A stretch of DNA of 64,000 nt from Acinetobacter amyesii (lineage in GTDB: Bacteria > Pseudomonadota > Gammaproteobacteria > Pseudomonadales > Moraxellaceae). The translations under genes were made by a program, and so were the position numbers. Below are positions 18,812 through 25,761 of this stretch, one piece after another. Location: NCBI RefSeq assembly GCF_002018365.1, contig NZ_MVKX01000005.1, positions 186,001-250,000 of the forward strand, read 5' to 3'. Numbering within the stretch: the first letter of the stretch is position 1; each line of letters begins with the position of its first letter. Under the pieces are notes generated by a model. It did no database searches, had not been told where the DNA came from, and saw only the letters and a program-made list of their open reading frames with translations.

Positions 18812-19381
18812 TTATAGCAGATTTGTTTTATCCTGAGTCATAAATTTGTGTTGAAGTTGTTTATAAATGTCTGTCTGTTGAAATTTTTGCAAAAATTCGA
18901 CGGTACCTTGAGGAAAAGCATCACGCTGAATTTCACCACGATAATACGCCTCGCGTACCGGTGTCGCAGAGATCGCTCCTTCTAGACTATCCAGCTCAAC
19001 CATTTCCCATTCGGGGAAGAATTTTAAATAATAAGAAGAATCATCTTTAAAATGCCCGATCAAACCGACTTTTGCATTCGTTTCAACTACATCATTCACC
19101 AAAGATTTGACTAACTTTTGCCATTTTTCATCGTTATATACATCTATCACATGCACAAACTTGATTCGCTTCTGATCTTGCTCTGAAAAATTCGACAAGA
19201 TCATTCGCTCACGTTCTGTCGCTAAAAATGGATTTTTGATATTACGTTCATTTTGCGCCGAACCCAGTGCTAAAAGCACATATTGACTCTGTTGCAAGGC
19301 AATTTTAATGGTTTGCAGATGTGCTAAATGGAACGGCTGAAAACGCCCAATGAAAACCAAATAATCAAATGTATATTTCAT
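18812..19381 (-). CDS. nadM: NadM-type NMN adenylyltransferase (no Nudix domain)
   Basis: Joins NMN and ATP to form NAD. The nucleotidyltransferase motif GRFQPFHLAH is at residues 12-21 and the ISATPVR block corresponds to the family ISxTxIR phosphate-binding motif. Only 189 residues are present, so it is the adenylyltransferase domain alone; the C-terminal Nudix domain found in the bifunctional bacterial NadM proteins is missing. Acinetobacter is known to use a NadM-type enzyme in its amidated NAD pathway. The partner nadV is not in this window. A-G pairing in HLAH instead of HxGH is a slight deviation. Confidence 0.85.
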   Translation of the reverse strand: MKYTFDYLVFIGRFQPFHLAHLQTIKIALQQSQYVLLALGSAQNERNIKNPFLATERERMILSNFSEQDQKRIKFVHVIDVYNDEKWQKLVKSLVNDVVETNAKVGLIGHFKDDSSYYLKFFPEWEMVELDSLEGAISATPVREAYYRGEIQRDAFPQGTVEFLQKFQQTDIYKQLQHKFMTQDKTNLL

Positions 19382-19487
19382 ATCAAATCAAACTTTTTAT
19401 GAACTGAGCAGTTGTGCCACAGGCTGAAATATGCGACATAATGTCGAGCATAAAATCTAAACGAAACTTTTACGCAAGGATAGTACG

Positions 19488-20288
19488 ATGACACTGAGCT
19501 GTATTCAACAACCCCATGAACATTTGAATGCGAATTTGGACAATGGCGTACTGACCTTAGCCATTAACCGACCTCAGGCGAAGAACGCGCTGTATACAGA
19601 ATTATATCTGTGGATTGCAAAGGCATTAGATGAAGCTGATCAGGATACTTCAGTGCGTGTAATTGTACTCCGTGGTCAAGATGCGGACTTCAGTGCGGGC
19701 AATGACATGCAAGATTTTATGAAATCTGCTGCTCAAAAAGGACAAGCTCCAGCTTCTGAAGGCGCACCGTTCATTTTATTAAAATCTGCTGCTCAATTTT
19801 CTAAGCCACTGATCGCTGCGGTTCGCGGTGTTGCCATTGGGATTGGTGTTACGATTCTGCTTCATTGCGATCTTGTCTACAGCGACAATACTGCCCTATT
19901 CCAAATTCCGTTTGTGAGCCTTGGTCTATCGCCTGAAGGTGCATCGAGCAAGCTATTGGTTCAACAAGCCGGCTACCATAAAGCCGCTGAATTACTGTTA
20001 ACTGCTCAGAAGTTTGACAGTGCTACAGCGCTTTCAGCAAATTTGGTCAATAGCATTGAAGAAGATGCTTATGCGACTGCTGCGAAAAAAGCAGCACAGT
20101 TATCTGCACTACCACTCGCTTCTTTGGTTCAATCAAAAGCATTAATGAAACATAATGTAGATGAAATCGTGGCATGGATTGATCATGAAGCTGAGATTTT
20201 CATGGATCGAGTAGGTTCTCCAGAAATGATGGAAGCTGTTGCAGCCTTTATGCAAAAACGTAAACCTGACTTCTCTCAGTTCAATTAA
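19488..20288 (+). CDS. Enoyl-CoA hydratase/isomerase family protein
   Basis: A crotonase-fold protein of 266 residues. The opening TLAINRPQAKNALYTELY, the oxyanion-hole blocks DFSAGNDMQDF and VRGVAIGIGVTILLHCDLVY, and the SLGLSPEGASS region place it in the family. The catalytic Glu found in classical enoyl-CoA hydratases after the last block is represented by PEGASS. Substrate is not assignable: beta-oxidation, aromatic or amino acid degradation are all possible. It stands alone with its own terminator. Confidence 0.9.
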   Translation: MTLSCIQQPHEHLNANLDNGVLTLAINRPQAKNALYTELYLWIAKALDEADQDTSVRVIVLRGQDADFSAGNDMQDFMKSAAQKGQAPASEGAPFILLKSAAQFSKPLIAAVRGVAIGIGVTILLHCDLVYSDNTALFQIPFVSLGLSPEGASSKLLVQQAGYHKAAELLLTAQKFDSATALSANLVNSIEEDAYATAAKKAAQLSALPLASLVQSKALMKHNVDEIVAWIDHEAEIFMDRVGSPEMMEAVAAFMQKRKPDFSQFN

Positions 20289-20303
20289 TGTTTTAATGGA
20301 ACG

Positions 20304-20335
20304 TAAAAAACCACTCATATTTGGGTGGTTTTTTT
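20304..20335 (+). terminator. Terminator after the enoyl-CoA hydratase gene
   Basis: AAAAAACCAC pairs with GTGGTTTTTTT around a CTCATATTTGG loop region. It is one of several ACCAC-type terminators in the 20-26 kb stretch. Confidence 0.85.
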
Positions 20336-20384
20336 CATCTCAGCCCCAATCTATTTTCTAAATTAAAAAACTGGATGTTTCCAC

Positions 20385-21158
20385 ATGACTGCAGCATCAC
20401 AAACTGAAAATAAACCTGAAAAGAAACGCTACTACGAGCCAGCGCCTGAAGGCATCGATATCGAGAATTTTAAAAAAGTTGTACAAAGCCGTCGTTCTGT
20501 ACGTAAGTTTACCGACAAGGCCATTCCAAACGACGTTTTAGATGAATGCTTAGACCTTGCCCTGCTTGCGCCAAACTCATCAAATTTACAACCGTGGACA
20601 TTCTATGTAGTTCAAAACCCTGCAAAGAAAAAACAATTGGTGAAAGCTTGCTTAGGGCAATTGGCGGCAAAAACTGCTGCTGAATTGATTGTTTGTATCG
20701 CGCGTACTGACCGTGTAGATGAAATGGCAAAACGGAATATTTCGGAATTTCCATTTCCTGAAGCACCTGCAGCTGTGCAAAAGTATTACAAGTTTATTCC
20801 TTATAACTATAAAACAGGTTACTTCAACGCCTTAGGTAACTTTAAGAAAGTAGCTTTCAAAGTTGCACGTACACTGGATAAACAATTGCCTGTAACAGCA
20901 TTTAATGCAGCCGATGCGAAACTTTGGGCGAGCAAAACTACAGCATTGGCTTGTGAAAACTTCGTTTTGGCTTTACGTGCTTATGGTTTTGACAGTTGTA
21001 TGATGGAAGGTTTTGATGAACCTTTGGTGAAGAAGATTTTAGGATTAAATGCTCAGCAATACCCAGTGATGGTGATTGGTGCAGGTGAACGTGCTAAAGA
21101 TGGTGTATTCTTCCCGCAGTATCGTTTTGACCGTGAGCTGTTTATTCAGAAGATATAA
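20385..21158 (+). CDS. Nitroreductase-family flavoprotein
   Basis: A 257-residue protein of the FMN-dependent nitroreductase fold. The N-terminal SRRSVRKFTDKAIP with LLAPNSSNLQPWTF is the FMN-binding signature, and the C-terminal VMVIGAGERAKDGVFFPQ gives the closing block. The middle, about residues 95-180, carries a Lys/Tyr-rich insertion relative to short family members. Likely an NAD(P)H-dependent reductase of quinones or nitro compounds; the natural substrate is unknown. It is followed by an inverted-repeat element rather than a simple terminator. Confidence 0.88.
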   Translation: MTAASQTENKPEKKRYYEPAPEGIDIENFKKVVQSRRSVRKFTDKAIPNDVLDECLDLALLAPNSSNLQPWTFYVVQNPAKKKQLVKACLGQLAAKTAAELIVCIARTDRVDEMAKRNISEFPFPEAPAAVQKYYKFIPYNYKTGYFNALGNFKKVAFKVARTLDKQLPVTAFNAADAKLWASKTTALACENFVLALRAYGFDSCMMEGFDEPLVKKILGLNAQQYPVMVIGAGERAKDGVFFPQYRFDRELFIQKI

Positions 21159-21216
21159 TTTGCTTTCAAAAGAATAGTCACAACCGCAATTAGCTGCTTA
21201 ACTTTAAATAATAGGT

Positions 21217-21323
21217 AAGTCCCTTCTCCCTTCAGGATGATGAGCATGCTCCGCAAGAGGATGAGGGGGCATAATCTGATAAATCCTCTCCCTAACCCTC
21301 TCCTTTAAAAGGAGAGGGAACTT
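21217..21323. repeat. Inverted-repeat intergenic element, 107 bp
   Basis: The ends are imperfect inverted copies: AAGTCCCTTCTCCCTTCAGG at the left and TCCTTTAAAAGGAGAGGGAA plus CTT at the right. The right end also contains a near-perfect 23-base palindrome, CCCTCTCC-TTTAAAA-GGAGAGGG (21296-21318). It sits between the nitroreductase gene and the convergent YqfO-like gene and probably folds in RNA as a terminator. It looks like the CTCTCCC-type dispersed intergenic repeats found in many proteobacteria; copy number cannot be judged from one window. Confidence 0.65.
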
Positions 21324-21333
21324 TCATTATGAA

Positions 21334-21651
21334 TTAAAAACTTACATCCACCATTTGAATAAACTCAAATGCCGGCTCTTCATAAGGATGACTTGCTTTT
21401 AAAGCCCTTGCGACCTCACTCGCCTTATCTTCAGGCACAATGGTTTCCACGCGCCATTCTGGAATTTGCTCCAACATATCCAACTCACCAATAAATGGAT
21501 TTGCACCTTTTACAGGTTTAAACTGCCCTGTTCCAAGTACTTGCCAAGCGCAGTGTTCATAGTTGCCTATACCGCCTGCTCCAGCTTCAAAAACAGCCAG
21601 TTTAGTCGACTCTAGGTGAGACTCAGGTACATAATAAATCAGTTTTAACAT
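21334..21651 (-). CDS. NIF3/YqfO-like small protein
   Basis: A 105-residue protein matching the CutA-like domain that is inserted in YqfO/NIF3 proteins and also occurs alone. The blocks LIYYVPESHLESTKLAVFEAGAGGIGNY and KASHPYEEPAFEF are characteristic. Stand-alone copies are widespread in gammaproteobacteria and of unknown function; metal or small-ligand binding has been suggested for the fold. It lies 15 bases downstream of the LysR gene on the same strand and may be co-transcribed with it. Confidence 0.82.
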   Translation of the reverse strand: MLKLIYYVPESHLESTKLAVFEAGAGGIGNYEHCAWQVLGTGQFKPVKGANPFIGELDMLEQIPEWRVETIVPEDKASEVARALKASHPYEEPAFEFIQMVDVSF

Positions 21652-21666
21652 TGGCTATTCCAGACG

Positions 21667-22548
21667 CTATTGTGCAGTCACATCATTTAAAGCACTGCAA
21701 ATCATTTTTAATGCCACATTATTCGATGCATGCGGATAGGTTGCATATAAACCTAGTTTCGGTAAATCCACATCTGTTTGAATGACTTTGACCGAATCAT
21801 TTAAAAACTTCAGTAAATACTCGGGCACAAAACTCAGCCCCATACCCATATTAATCAAATTTAAATGCTGCATGACATTGGTCACCCACAGCATGTGATC
21901 ATGTTGTTGCTGATCAAAAGGAATCAAGGCATTTAAGGTATCGTAAAATACAGGGGAAGCATTTTGCTCACACATAATAATGGTGTGATTTTTTAATTCT
22001 TGAAGTTTTAAGATGCGATCTGATGGGTGCAGATGCGCTGCGCCAACTAGATAGATCTGCTCACTTAAAACCTGAATATTGGTAAAGTCGTCATGACTTA
22101 AGTGATAACGAGTAAAACTAATATCCAATTCGGTATTTTTCAGTTTTTGGATTTGCTCTGTACACGTCAAGCTATGTAAATGAATTTTCAAATCAGGGAT
22201 ATGTTGTTTTAATTGCGCCAAAATACTCGGCATAATTTTCAATTCTGCGACATTTAAAAAGCCAATATGTATCTGATTATTTTTGGCTTGCGCTACGTGT
22301 CGAGCTGCTGCTACAGCTTGTTTTGCATTTTCTAGTGCTTGCTCGGCATATTTCAGAAAAGCCTGCCCTTCATCGGTCAGTAAGACTTTGCGAGCAGAAC
22401 GTTCAAATAATTGCACCCCAACCTCTTGCTCTAAGTCTTTAATTTGCTGACTGAGCGATGGTTGTGCTGTAAATAGTTTTTCCGCTGCCTTAGTGAAACT
22501 CTGTTCTTTCGCCACCGTCACAAAATAACGTAAATGTCGTAATTCCAT
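21667..22548 (-). CDS. LysR-family regulator next to the flavin monooxygenase
   Basis: A 293-residue LysR-type regulator. The ATG at 22548 is chosen (MELRHLRYFVTVAKEQSF), with GGAG upstream, rather than a GTG at 22566. The helix-turn-helix runs to about residue 60 (AEKLFTAQPSLSQQIKDLE, then EVGVQLFERSARKV). The C-terminal effector domain resembles the BenM/CatM-HcaR group that senses aromatic acids. It is divergent from the monooxygenase at 22705 across a 156-base region, suggesting it controls that gene; the inducer is unknown. Confidence 0.88.
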   Translation of the reverse strand: MELRHLRYFVTVAKEQSFTKAAEKLFTAQPSLSQQIKDLEQEVGVQLFERSARKVLLTDEGQAFLKYAEQALENAKQAVAAARHVAQAKNNQIHIGFLNVAELKIMPSILAQLKQHIPDLKIHLHSLTCTEQIQKLKNTELDISFTRYHLSHDDFTNIQVLSEQIYLVGAAHLHPSDRILKLQELKNHTIIMCEQNASPVFYDTLNALIPFDQQQHDHMLWVTNVMQHLNLINMGMGLSFVPEYLLKFLNDSVKVIQTDVDLPKLGLYATYPHASNNVALKMICSALNDVTAQ

Positions 22549-22704
22549 TCGCTTCACTCCACACACTCACTACATCACCTGTGTCATGCAGTCAAAATAC
22601 CAATAGATCTATAGTTTATATGAATATCCATTCTACTCGGAAAATCATTTGCCTAGACTGCGGACTATTCCAAGTTTGCGCTTCACATACACATGGAGTT
22701 TTGT

Positions 22705-24447
22705 ATGACACAGCAATTCGATACCGATGTTCTCATTATTGGCACAGGGCCTGCAGGTTCTACTTTAGGTTTGGCCTTGGCAAATTACGGCATACAGGTT
22801 CAGCTTTTTACCCAATTTAATTGGTTAGCCAATAGTCCGCGTGCCCATATTACCAACCAACGTGCGATGGAAGTGTTACGTGACTTAGGTATAGAAGAAC
22901 AGGTCAAAGAAATTGCAACGCCTTGGGAGCAGATGGGTGAAAGCCTGATTACCACAAGTTTAGTCGGTGAAGAAATAGCCCGTATGAGTGCTTGGGGCAC
23001 TGGTGATGAACGTCATGGCGATTATATTAAAGGCAGTCCTTGTCCATTGGTCGATCTCATTCAGCCGAAAATGGAAGCTTTGTTAGTAAAAAATGCGGCT
23101 GAACGTGGTGCAATTTATAATTTTAATACTGAATATTTATCGCATATCCAAGATGAACATGGTGTAACAGCAACATTCCTTAATCGTATTACTCAAACTG
23201 AATTTAGCTTACGTGCCAAATATTTAATTGGTATGGATGGTGCTCGCTCTAAAGTGCTTGAAGAGCTTGATTTACCCCTCGAAGGGATCATGGCTCGTGC
23301 AGGAACGGTGTATGTGACTTTTAAAGCAGATCTCTCTCAATATGTGAAAAACCGCCCTGCTATTTTGCAATGGATTGTTAACCCTGAAGCGAGCTTTGGT
23401 GATTTGGGCATGGGCTTACTCCGTGCCATTACACCTTGGAATGAATGGATTATGGGTTGGGGCTTTGATATTTCCAAAGGCGAACCACAAGTCACCGAAG
23501 AGCAAGTTCGTTCGCGTTTAAATGCCTTTGTCGGTGCTGAAGTAGAAAATGTCGAAATTCAAAAATTGTCTTATTGGTATGTGAACCAAACATGGGCAAC
23601 CGAATATTCAAAAGGTCGTGTATTCTGCGGCGGTGATGCGGTGCATCGTCATCCACCATCAAGTGGCTTAGGTTCAAATACCTGTATGCAAGATGCTTTT
23701 AACCTCGGTTGGAAATTGGCATATGCCATTAAAGGTTGGGCTGCTCCTACTCTACTTGAGTCCTATACCGCTGAGCGTGCGCCTGTCGGCAAGCAAATCG
23801 TGGCGCGTGCCAACCAATCTCGCTTTGACTATAAGCATCTCAAAGAGGTATTTGGTTTTGACCAAGGCATCACAACTCAAGCTCAAATGATGCAAAGAAT
23901 TTTTGCGGAAGATGAACAAGCTGCAGAAATCCGTCAAAAGCTATATCAAGCCTTAGAAATTAAAAACTTTGAGTTTAATGCCCAAGGTGTAGAGTTGAAT
24001 CAGCGCTATACATCCAATGCCATGATTGCTGAATCTGAGCCTGAGATCTTTGCCAAAGATCAACAGCTTTACTTGCAAGCAACCACGCGTCCGGGGGCTA
24101 AAGTTCCACATACTTGGATTATTGATGCCAAAGGCGATAAGCAATCGACTTTAGATATTACAGGGCATGGTCGTTTCACCCTACTGACAGGTCTTTCAGG
24201 AAAAGGTTGGAAATCTGCTGCTGAATCGTTGAATCTACCTTATTTAGATGTGATTCAAATTGGTTCACGTGAATACCGTGACGTTTATGGCACATGGAAT
24301 GCTAAATCTGAAATTCATGAATCAGGCGCAGTCTTAGTCCGTCCAGATGGTTATGTCGCTTGGCGATACCAAGACAGTACTAATGCTGCTTTTGATTATG
24401 AAAATACATTGAAGGCTGTGTTAAAACAGATTCACTTGGCTGTTTAA
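22705..24447 (+). CDS. FAD-dependent aromatic monooxygenase (TfdB/phenol hydroxylase type)
   Basis: A 580-residue single-component flavin hydroxylase. The Rossmann motif VLIIGTGPAGSTLGLALA begins at about residue 9, the ribityl-binding block FCGGDAVHRHPPSSGLGSN is near residue 310, and the C-terminal third fits the thioredoxin-like domain of phenol hydroxylases. The GAG at 22697 stands just before the ATG at 22705; a start at 22693 would leave no ribosome-binding site. Closest family types hydroxylate chlorophenols, phenols or 3-hydroxyphenylpropionate. No ring-cleavage genes are nearby, so the substrate is open. Confidence 0.87.
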   Translation: MTQQFDTDVLIIGTGPAGSTLGLALANYGIQVQLFTQFNWLANSPRAHITNQRAMEVLRDLGIEEQVKEIATPWEQMGESLITTSLVGEEIARMSAWGTGDERHGDYIKGSPCPLVDLIQPKMEALLVKNAAERGAIYNFNTEYLSHIQDEHGVTATFLNRITQTEFSLRAKYLIGMDGARSKVLEELDLPLEGIMARAGTVYVTFKADLSQYVKNRPAILQWIVNPEASFGDLGMGLLRAITPWNEWIMGWGFDISKGEPQVTEEQVRSRLNAFVGAEVENVEIQKLSYWYVNQTWATEYSKGRVFCGGDAVHRHPPSSGLGSNTCMQDAFNLGWKLAYAIKGWAAPTLLESYTAERAPVGKQIVARANQSRFDYKHLKEVFGFDQGITTQAQMMQRIFAEDEQAAEIRQKLYQALEIKNFEFNAQGVELNQRYTSNAMIAESEPEIFAKDQQLYLQATTRPGAKVPHTWIIDAKGDKQSTLDITGHGRFTLLTGLSGKGWKSAAESLNLPYLDVIQIGSREYRDVYGTWNAKSEIHESGAVLVRPDGYVAWRYQDSTNAAFDYENTLKAVLKQIHLAV

Positions 24448-24448
24448 T

Positions 24449-24475
24449 AAAAAACCACCTTCGGGTGGTTTTTTT
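24449..24475. terminator. Terminator after the monooxygenase gene
   Basis: AAACCACC-TTCG-GGTGGTTT, a compact stem with a stable TTCG tetraloop, flanked by A and T runs so it can act in both directions. The 3' flank touches the stop codon of the convergent Abi_C gene. Confidence 0.9.
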
Positions 24476-25220
24476 ATAATTCAATTTTTTTCATTTCCCA
24501 TGTTGAAAATAAAAAGACAGCCATTGTCCCTGCTAAATTCACAGCAAGTTCAGCATGTCTAGGAGATGGTTTAAAATTAACTTTTCCTTGTCCGTGTGCA
24601 TCCCCAACTTTATTTCTTAACGCTCCTAAACCTTCAACAATTGAACTACAGCCTCCTAGAATTTGTTTAAAAATCTGCTCTGAATGCTGTGATGGGGACA
24701 AACTTAACTCTTTTGCAATTAATCTATAGAGCTGATTAATATCTGGACTATTTCCATAATCGATGTCTAGCTCATCAAGTATATGTTTACAAGTGGATTC
24801 TAAAAGTGTTCTTGAAAGAGTAATTGCACCTTCAGGATCAGATGCTCGTCTCTCCAAAGCTTTATGCCAAATGCTATGTATATAATCTGAATCTATTTTC
24901 TTTACAACACTAGTGACGAGTTTATCCGATGGAACTGAATTATCTAATTCTAATTTTTTTAATAACGGTTGAAAAGAATTCCATATAAAATCCCTTCGCT
25001 CCCCATAAGTTCTATATTCATATTTTATAAATTGCCAAAATTGCTGAAGATTTCTACAAGTTATTACATATTTTGGTAATAGGTTTTTTATATCTATTTC
25101 TTTTAATAAGTAGTATCTCAAAGTTTCATAATCACTAGAATTTTCACCACTTCCTATCGCATGAGCGATTAGTATGTTTTGAATTGTCTCTACTTTTATT
25201 AATTTTTCCTGATTATCCAT
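24474..25220 (-). CDS. Abortive-infection C-terminal (Abi_C) domain protein
   Basis: A 248-residue protein. Its C-terminal half (about residues 127-242) matches the Abi_C domain: RRASDPEGAITLSRTLLEST, the QILGGCSSIVEGLGALRNK block with the Gly-Asp-Ala-His that follows, and KPSPRHAELAVNLAGTMAVF are its conserved features. The N-terminal half is unrecognised, Asn/Lys/Tyr-rich and clearly more A+T-rich than its neighbours, as in transferred genes. Abi_C proteins are associated with phage exclusion, but the mechanism of this type is not established. The RNA-binding-like RN-GDAHG motif could be an active site. It stands alone, flanked by terminators. Confidence 0.8.
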   Translation of the reverse strand: MDNQEKLIKVETIQNILIAHAIGSGENSSDYETLRYYLLKEIDIKNLLPKYVITCRNLQQFWQFIKYEYRTYGERRDFIWNSFQPLLKKLELDNSVPSDKLVTSVVKKIDSDYIHSIWHKALERRASDPEGAITLSRTLLESTCKHILDELDIDYGNSPDINQLYRLIAKELSLSPSQHSEQIFKQILGGCSSIVEGLGALRNKVGDAHGQGKVNFKPSPRHAELAVNLAGTMAVFLFSTWEMKKIEL

Positions 25221-25268
25221 CTTACATTTTATTCGCCTAATTTTAATAAATATATAATTTTATAGATA

Positions 25269-25292
25269 AAAAAACCACCTTACAGTGGTTTT
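25269..25292 (-). terminator. Hairpin downstream of the 42-residue peptide gene
   Basis: AAAACCAC and GTGGTTTT pair around CTTACA. On the minus strand it follows the small ORF that ends at 25306. Confidence 0.7.
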
Positions 25293-25305
25293 AATTGTTC
25301 AAATA

Positions 25306-25434
25306 TTACATCTGCAAAGCATAACCAAAAACTAAAAACACCAACTGCAAACACACCACTGCACCAAAAAGCTTCCAGCCCTTTTTACGCAGTGCAGACT
25401 TATCAACTGCCGAATATGCTACTGTTTTAATCAT
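25306..25434 (-). CDS. 42-residue single-pass membrane peptide
   Basis: A short ORF of 43 codons with a strong GAGGTGATGAC site directly before its ATG. The product has a basic, polar N terminus (MIKTVAYSAVDKSALRKKG) and one hydrophobic segment at about residues 22-41, so a small inner-membrane protein with the charged end in the cytoplasm is likely. It has its own downstream hairpin. I do not recognise a family. The neighbouring Abi_C gene lies 85 bases away on the same strand and could be read through from it, but a functional link is not shown. Confidence 0.6.
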   Translation of the reverse strand: MIKTVAYSAVDKSALRKKGWKLFGAVVCLQLVFLVFGYALQM

Positions 25435-25436
25435 GT

Positions 25437-25761
25437 CATCACCTCATCATGAGTGTTGATACTGAACTCGTTTAGTTATCCATCTTTCTTTTATCTTGCT
25501 GTCTTTAATCTTGCATAGTTATTGTGCATAAATCACACACTAGCATGTTTCCACAAATATAAAAGCAAAATCTAAACCAAGTTCAGTGGGAGAAATAAAA
25601 ATTTAATCCAACAAAAAACCACCCGCAGGTGGTTTAAAAAACGAAAGCGATTATATGTGTAAAAACAAGCATTCACAATAATTAATATATCTTTTGGTAA
25701 ATTTTAACCATAAAAAAAGCCACCCGAAGGCGGCTCTTTTCTATGATTCATCTGTGTAAGA
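25437..25761. other. Gap between the membrane-peptide gene and purL
   Basis: About 325 A+T-rich bases with no credible ORF. It holds two stem-loops: 25615-25636, AAACCACC-CGCA-GGTGGTTT, and 25711-25741, the purL terminator listed separately. The stretch next to 25440 should carry the promoter of the 42-residue peptide gene, but no clear -35/-10 pair is seen. Confidence 0.5.
25711..25741 (-). terminator. Terminator of purL
   Basis: Read on the minus strand: AGCCGCC-TTCG-GGTGGCT, with one G-T pair, a TTCG tetraloop and a T run after it. It begins about 20 bases beyond the purL stop. Confidence 0.85.
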
